This document shows, one piece after another, positions 58,537-64,000 of a stretch of DNA of 64,000 bases. The notes below the pieces were generated by a model that did not search any database, was not told where the DNA came from, and saw nothing but the letters and a program-made list of their open reading frames with translations. The stretch is taken from assembly GCF_019599505.1 (NCBI RefSeq), contig NZ_RKLT01000015.1:1-64000 (forward strand), read 5' to 3'. A program made the position numbers and the translations under genes. Numbering within the stretch: the stretch's first letter is position 1; each line of letters starts with the position of its first letter. This stretch comes from Haloarcula nitratireducens (GTDB lineage Archaea; Halobacteriota; Halobacteria; Halobacteriales; Haloarculaceae).

Positions 58537-59921
58537 CGTCTTCGGAACTGGAGCGGCGAGCGGACGCTCACCGCGAGGTCGCGTCGTCGCCACTCGACGA
58601 TTAGCAACAGCGGTACAGTGACGAGCAGTCCCAGCACCGCGAGGGCGTCGAGGGTGCCCATCCAGCCGGGCATGAGGTAGGCCACGCCGTTGACGACCTT
58701 CTGGGGCGCGGCGGCCTTCACCCGGCCGACCGATCCGCGGTCGCTGGCGTTCGGCGTCCGGTCGGGGAGTCCGAGCGCGGCGGCGCTCTGCCCGCCCGCG
58801 CTCTCGTCGCCGGTCCCGAAGCGCTCCGCCTCGTAGGGGAAGCCGATGTCCGCGCTCCAGACGACCTCGCCGGACTCGTCGACTTCGAGGACGCGGTCGC
58901 CGTTAGAGTCGGCCATGAGCGTGTGGCCGTTCGGGAGGCGGTCGGCGTCCCGGACCCACGTCAGCCGCGAGTCCTTCCACTTCCACGACTGGACCCACTC
59001 GCCGTCCTCGCGTTGATATTCGACGACGCGGCCGTTCTCGGAGTCGGCGACGAGGACGGCGGGACCGCCGCGCTCGGCCGGGATGAAGTCGGGGTTGTGC
59101 TGTTCGTACAGCGTGTCGTGGTCGCCGTCTTCCCCGAGCGTCCAGTCCTCGCGCAGGCCCCGTTCCATGTCGATGAAGACGACCTGGTCCTGATTGCGGA
59201 GGCTCGCCATCACGGTCGGTCGACCGTCTATCTCGACGTACTCGACGTCGTTGAGGTGCGTCCAGTCCGAGGGGTAGGGGCCGCCGCTGGAGGTGTTGTA
59301 GTCCGCCTGTGCGTCCCACGACCACTCGACCAGTTCCGTCGTCGTGTTGACGACGTACGCCCGGTCGCGGTCGATGTCGGCGACCAGCAGGCGGTCTTCG
59401 CTGATGCGGTCGACGTCGTGCCAGCGCGTCGAGTGCTTTCCGGGCGTGATGCGGCTGTAGACGCTGGTCACTTCGCCGGTCGTCATGTTCACCCGCTCGA
59501 CGCCGTTGCGAGTACAGACCGTCTCGGCGTCGCACTGCTCGGGCGTGAGGTGTTGCGCGTAGACGTACTCGACGGTGGCGTTGGTCCCCGGCACGGGGTC
59601 GACGTCCCAGTAGCGAGTGTGGCTGTCGTTCGCGTAGTAGATGCTGCCGTCGGGGGCGAACGCGACGAGTTCCGCGCGCTTGCGGGCGCTGTCGCCCTGG
59701 TCGCTCGTGAAGGCCGTCGAGTCCGTGGCGACGACCGTGAGGTTGTCGCGCGGGCCCACGACCGGGTCGCGCTCGCCGGTCTGGAGGGCGCGCTCGACCG
59801 CGGGATCGCCCCGGATCTCGTCGTTGCTCAACTGCGCGCTGGCGTAACTGGTAGCCAAGAGAAGCGCAAATAACAGCGTCAGGACAGCAAGTCCAGCGCT
59901 GAGACGCCTGCTATCGGTCAT
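58533..59921 (-). CDS. Arylsulfotransferase (ASST)-like exported beta-propeller protein
   Basis: A 462-residue protein. An N-terminal signal (LAVLTLLFALLLATSYASAQ) is followed by repeated WD-like beta-propeller blades (for example AFAPDGSIYYANDSHTRYWDVDPVPG, RWHDVDRISEDRLLVADIDRDRAYVV, RLPNGHTLMADSNGDRVLEVDESGEVVWSADIGFPYEA). A C-terminal membrane helix (LDALAVLGLLVTVPLLLIVEW) closes the protein. The family includes ASST enzymes and non-catalytic relatives. It is coupled to a GT-C glycosyltransferase, so sulfated glycans are a reasonable guess. Confidence 0.82.
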   Translation of the reverse strand: MTDSRRLSAGLAVLTLLFALLLATSYASAQLSNDEIRGDPAVERALQTGERDPVVGPRDNLTVVATDSTAFTSDQGDSARKRAELVAFAPDGSIYYANDSHTRYWDVDPVPGTNATVEYVYAQHLTPEQCDAETVCTRNGVERVNMTTGEVTSVYSRITPGKHSTRWHDVDRISEDRLLVADIDRDRAYVVNTTTELVEWSWDAQADYNTSSGGPYPSDWTHLNDVEYVEIDGRPTVMASLRNQDQVVFIDMERGLREDWTLGEDGDHDTLYEQHNPDFIPAERGGPAVLVADSENGRVVEYQREDGEWVQSWKWKDSRLTWVRDADRLPNGHTLMADSNGDRVLEVDESGEVVWSADIGFPYEAERFGTGDESAGGQSAAALGLPDRTPNASDRGSVGRVKAAAPQKVVNGVAYLMPGWMGTLDALAVLGLLVTVPLLLIVEWRRRDLAVSVRSPLQFRRR

Positions 59922-60005
59922 TGTCGGCCGATGGACCCGAGGAGTGATATGCCCGTTGGCCGAATCCGCCGTGCGAGGTGTGTGAGCGGCTACCGTACGA
60001 GCGTG

Positions 60006-60239
60006 TCAGTCAGTTCGCACGGGGATCCACCACACGCGCGAGCGGCCGCCGACTTTCTTGCTCGTGATGTCGGTCTCGTCTTCGAGGCTGTGGAGTTTGT
60101 TCAGGGCGGTACGGCGCGAACAGCCGAGTCGGTCGGCGACCTCCGAGGCGGTCAGCGGCTCGGCGTAGTCGTCCCGGTCTTTGAACACCTCGATGACGTC
60201 CGATTCGGTGTACTGGACTTCACGTCCGGGTGGTGACAT
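60006..60239 (-). CDS. Small winged-helix DNA-binding protein
   Basis: A 77-residue regulator with an HTH (YAEPLTASEVADRLGCSRRTALNKLHSLEDE) and wing (ITSKKVGGRSRVWWIPV). The start at 60239 (MSPPGREVQYTESD) avoids a 20-residue extension of poor character. It lies 84 bp upstream of the ASST-like gene on the same strand and may control it. Confidence 0.8.
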   Translation of the reverse strand: MSPPGREVQYTESDVIEVFKDRDDYAEPLTASEVADRLGCSRRTALNKLHSLEDETDITSKKVGGRSRVWWIPVRTD

Positions 60240-60305
60240 GCGTCCGAAAACGGCGGCTGGGTACTTAACTGTCGCCCGACTCCCGCCGGTGACGGCCACC
60301 GCGTC

Positions 60306-61208
60306 TCACTCGGGGTCCGGGACGTACTCGGAGCCGACGCGCAGGTCCAGCGTGCGCTCGCCCACCGAGATGTCGAGCGCCTCGTGTTCGGCGAGCTCGC
60401 CGTCGCGGCTGAACGACACCGCCGCCTCGCGGCTCTCGATGGAGATGTCGCGGGCGCGGACGTGCGTGACGCCCTCGGTCTCGGTGGCCAGCAGTCGGTG
60501 GCCGATGGCCTCGGCGACGAGGTTGCCGGTCGGCATCTGCTCGACGATCGCGACGTCCAGCAGACCGTCCTCCATGTTGGCCTGCCCGCCGCGTTCGACG
60601 AACTTCCGGGCGTTGCCGACCAGCAGACAGACGACTTCGCCGGACCACCGGACCGGGCCGTCCTCGCCGATGGCCTCCAGCGAGATGTCCAGCCCGTCGA
60701 ACTCGATGGCCTCCTGCGCGCCCGAGAGCAGGAAGGCGAGCGTCCCGAAGCGCTCCTTGAGTTCGCCGGAGGCCGAGACGCTGGCGTCGGCCGTCAGGCC
60801 CGCGATACAGGAGACGAGGAACGGCTCGTCGTCGGCGAATCCCACGTCGACGCTGCGGACCGTCCCGGTGTCGGCCACCTCGACGCCGTGTTCGTCGTCC
60901 GTCACGCCGATGGTCCCCGCGAGCAGGTTCGCCGTTCCGGCGGGGACCACGCTCAGTGTCACTTCGTCCAGATGGTCGGCCCGATGGAGGCCGCGCAGCA
61001 CCTCGTTGATGGTGCCGTCGCCGCCACAGACCGCCACTTCGCTGGCCTCGACCTCGCCGGCTTCGCGTCCCATCTCGATGGCGTCGCCCGCGCCCTCGGT
61101 CCGCTCGACGGCGAACCCGCGCGCCTCCATCAGTCGCTCGACGTAGTCGGCGTGCTCGCCGTCGCCGCTGACGGGGTTGAGGATACACCGACGCGAACCG
61201 ACTTGCAT
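60306..61208 (-). CDS. Diacylglycerol-kinase-family lipid kinase (YegS-like)
   Basis: A 300-residue DAGK catalytic-domain protein. The nucleotide-binding CILNPVSGDG is followed by GGDGTINEVLRGLH and VVPAGTANLLAGTIG, then a two-layer C-terminal domain with QANMEDGLLDVAIV. Archaeal members act on lipids or archaetidyl precursors. The start at 61208 (MQVGSRR) is used. It diverges from the acetyltransferase gene. Confidence 0.88.
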   Translation of the reverse strand: MQVGSRRCILNPVSGDGEHADYVERLMEARGFAVERTEGAGDAIEMGREAGEVEASEVAVCGGDGTINEVLRGLHRADHLDEVTLSVVPAGTANLLAGTIGVTDDEHGVEVADTGTVRSVDVGFADDEPFLVSCIAGLTADASVSASGELKERFGTLAFLLSGAQEAIEFDGLDISLEAIGEDGPVRWSGEVVCLLVGNARKFVERGGQANMEDGLLDVAIVEQMPTGNLVAEAIGHRLLATETEGVTHVRARDISIESREAAVSFSRDGELAEHEALDISVGERTLDLRVGSEYVPDPE

Positions 61209-61311
61209 ACGGAACGCGAGGTCCGTCCGACACTTAGGTATCTCGTTGTCCTCGGGAGCCGCCGCCGGAGCCATCACCTACAATCCGCTCCGGCCCGTCT
61301 CGACGCCCGAG

Positions 61312-61881
61312 ATGGACGCGGTCCGCTTTCGGCGGTACGACCCGCGCGACGCCGACGCGGTGTGGACGCTCCACGAGTGGGCGATGCGCGAAACGGGTAC
61401 CGACCCGGCCGAGATTCCCGGCACCGAGGACCTGCGGGACGTGGAGGGGCGCTATCTCGACGTCGGCGGCGAGTTCCTCGTCGGCGTCGCGGGCGGCGAC
61501 GCGACCAGCCGCTCGACCGGCCGCGAACCCCCGGCTACCCACGACGGGAGGGTCGTCGCTATCGGCGGCCTGCTCCCCAGCGAGGCCGGTCACGACGACG
61601 AGCGGACGGTGGCGGGCGCGGCCGAACTCCACCGGATGCGCGTCGCGCCGACGCACCAGCGGCGCGGCTACGGTCGGGCGCTGCTGGCGCGACTGGAAGC
61701 GCGCGCGGCCGAACTCGGCTACGACCGGCTGCTGGCGACGACGGCGCGCAGTCAACCGGCGGCCGTCGCGTTCTACCGCGACGCCGGCTACGACGAGGTG
61801 GGCCGCTCGAAGGAAGCGGGCTACGAACTCGTCCACTTCGAGCGGGACCCGCGTGCCGAGACGTCGTCCGAGCGGCGGTGA
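61312..61881 (+). CDS. GNAT-family N-acetyltransferase
   Basis: A 189-residue acetyltransferase. The acetyl-CoA loop is ELHRMRVAPTHQRRGYGRALLARLEARAAE (RRGYGR). The N-terminal region is VRFRRYDPRDADAVWTLHEWAM, and the C-terminal strand is AVAFYRDAGYDEVGR. The substrate is unknown. It lies 40 bp upstream of trpB on the same strand. Confidence 0.88.
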   Translation: MDAVRFRRYDPRDADAVWTLHEWAMRETGTDPAEIPGTEDLRDVEGRYLDVGGEFLVGVAGGDATSRSTGREPPATHDGRVVAIGGLLPSEAGHDDERTVAGAAELHRMRVAPTHQRRGYGRALLARLEARAAELGYDRLLATTARSQPAAVAFYRDAGYDEVGRSKEAGYELVHFERDPRAETSSERR

Positions 61882-61921
61882 GAGAGCACGGTTTATCACC
61901 CCGGGCGTTTCACGGTAGCGT

Positions 61922-63076
<1,155 letters not shown>

Positions 63077-63208
63077 GTCCGAGGCACTTCTTCACTCGCC
63101 GCTTCACCGCTCGGCTCGCGCCGAGCAGCGGTGGTCACCACGAACGTACCACTCATTTTCATATTAATCGTGATGTTTTATCACCGCGCTGTCCTTTGGG
63201 TGCGGTGC

Positions 63209-64000
63209 ATGTCAGACTCTGGCAAGGGTTTCGACAGGCGTAGCGTTCTCAAGGGCGTCGGCGCGCTGCTGGGCGGCGCGGCTGCGAGTCCGCGGCTGGT
63301 CGCCGCGGAACCGACGGGGCAGTACGTCGTGTCGGCTCGCGGGAAGGGCGCGGGGCGACGGCTCGAGAAAGCGGGGTTCACCGTCACACGCGAACTCGCT
63401 GGCGGGCGCGTCCTCCTCGTGGCGGGTGGCGATGACCCGGCGAGCGTCAACGGGATCAAAAACGCCACGCGGGACGTTCGACTCCGACTCGAGCGGCCGA
63501 GCCGGTCCGCGCCGCTACCGAAGGGAACGGCCGAGACCAGAGCGGAGTCGCTGTATCCGAGGCAGTGGGACAAACAGACGACTCACGCCGCCGCGGCCCA
63601 CGACGTGACGACCGGCGAGGGCGCGACCGTCGCGGTCATCGACACCGGGTCGGACCTCGACCACCCCGACCTCGCGCCGAACCTCGTCCCCGGTGCGCTG
63701 TTCCGCCGGGTCGCCGGGACGGGCCCCGACGACGGCGTCTTCACGGACTCGGGCGTCGACGTGCGCCTCCCCGAAGACCCGTTGACGGCCGCCGACGAGG
63801 TGACGGACGGCGGGGGCGCGGTGGTCGGCTACGACCCCGACGCCTTCGAGGTGACCGACGACCGCCACCCCTCCGACGACGTGGACGGCCACGGCTCGCA
63901 CGTCGCCGGCATCGCCGCCGCCTCGGTCGGCGAGGAGGTCGACGACGGCTTCACCGGCGTCGCCGGGACCGCACCCGATGCGACGGTCGTCCCTCACCGC
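63209..64000 (+). CDS. Secreted subtilisin-family (S8) serine protease, N-terminal part
   Basis: The gene runs off the window; 264 codons are present. A Tat signal (DRRSVLKGVGALLGGAAASPRLVAAE) is followed by a propeptide-like region (residues 37-125) and the catalytic domain. That domain shows Asp in VAVIDTGSDLDHPDL and His in DVDGHGSHVAGIAA; the catalytic Ser lies beyond the window. Haloarchaeal halolysins share this architecture. The ATG at 63209 follows an AT-rich promoter containing the hairpin GTGAT-GTTTT-ATCAC (63171-63185). Confidence 0.88.
   Translation, partial: MSDSGKGFDRRSVLKGVGALLGGAAASPRLVAAEPTGQYVVSARGKGAGRRLEKAGFTVTRELAGGRVLLVAGGDDPASVNGIKNATRDVRLRLERPSRSAPLPKGTAETRAESLYPRQWDKQTTHAAAAHDVTTGEGATVAVIDTGSDLDHPDLAPNLVPGALFRRVAGTGPDDGVFTDSGVDVRLPEDPLTAADEVTDGGGAVVGYDPDAFEVTDDRHPSDDVDGHGSHVAGIAAASVGEEVDDGFTGVAGTAPDATVVPHR

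Noticed and set aside
57286..58680. 464-codon plus-strand frame
   Set aside because: Antisense to the membrane glycosyltransferase and extremely Arg/Glu/Gly-rich, as expected from reversed Ala/Leu/Val codons.

Overview
The window is chromosomal DNA of a haloarchaeon (class Halobacteria). This rests on high GC, an acidic Asp/Glu-rich coding set, Tat/lipobox signal peptides, and archaeal or haloarchaeal marker genes: TFB, Rio2, FtsZ2 with CdrS and CdrL, NcsA, CbiZ and CobY, a halocyanin-like copper protein, bacterio-opsin-activator (HTH_10) regulators, TrmB regulators and a HalOD1 protein. The genus cannot be fixed from the sequence alone. Both ends cut genes: an ABC ATPase at the left and a secreted subtilase at the right.

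Layout. 1-5.7 kb is a sugar and sugar-acid locus: ABC ATPase end, class II aldolase, rhamnulokinase, SDR, DgoD-type dehydratase and a zinc polyol dehydrogenase. 5.7-9.2 kb holds an AT-rich gap and small or single genes. 9.2-11.7 kb pairs an HTH_10 regulator with a TFB gene that carry matching palindromes, followed by a halocyanin. 11.9-14.7 kb is a regulator cluster (wHTH, HalOD1, two head-to-head TrmB proteins). 14.9-18 kb has a Nudix protein, a membrane protein, a gamma-glutamylcysteine ligase and an HTH_10 protein. 18.1-23.8 kb is an iron/siderophore region: a minus-strand operon (internally deleted binding protein, FAD protein, unknown protein) diverges from a plus-strand FecCD-type ABC transporter, and three perfect TTTAGG-N4-CCTAAA boxes control it. 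24-37.3 kb is mixed housekeeping, including rio2, a DUF389 protein, an orphan nuoCD, msrA, lplA, nfo and ncsA.

37.3-41.5 kb contains an 11-bp phased repeat array, a DUF4397 protein, the cell-division locus ftsZ2-cdrS-cdrL, and tRNA-Tyr with a duplicated 3' end. 42-50.5 kb contains an aldo/keto reductase and a tightly overlapping cobalamin salvage/late-assembly operon (HAD-cbiB-cobS-cobY-cobD-cbiZ-cobA, then cbiP). A MinD-like ATPase follows, with a TnpB insertion element next to it (51.3-52.8 kb). 53.4-56 kb has a substrate-binding protein whose lobes appear circularly permuted, plus a PAP2 phosphatase. The rest has a stand-alone E2 acyltransferase core, a membrane glycosyltransferase coupled to an arylsulfotransferase-like protein, a DAG-kinase-like protein, an acetyltransferase, an orphan trpB and the start of a subtilase.

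The strongest leads are the permuted binding protein (53438-55222), the orphan NuoCD with Trp in place of the quinone tyrosine (28120-29763), the iron operon with a deletion-derived lipoprotein and an FAD protein lacking the NADPH domain (19073-20409), and the 11-bp phased array (37280-37389).
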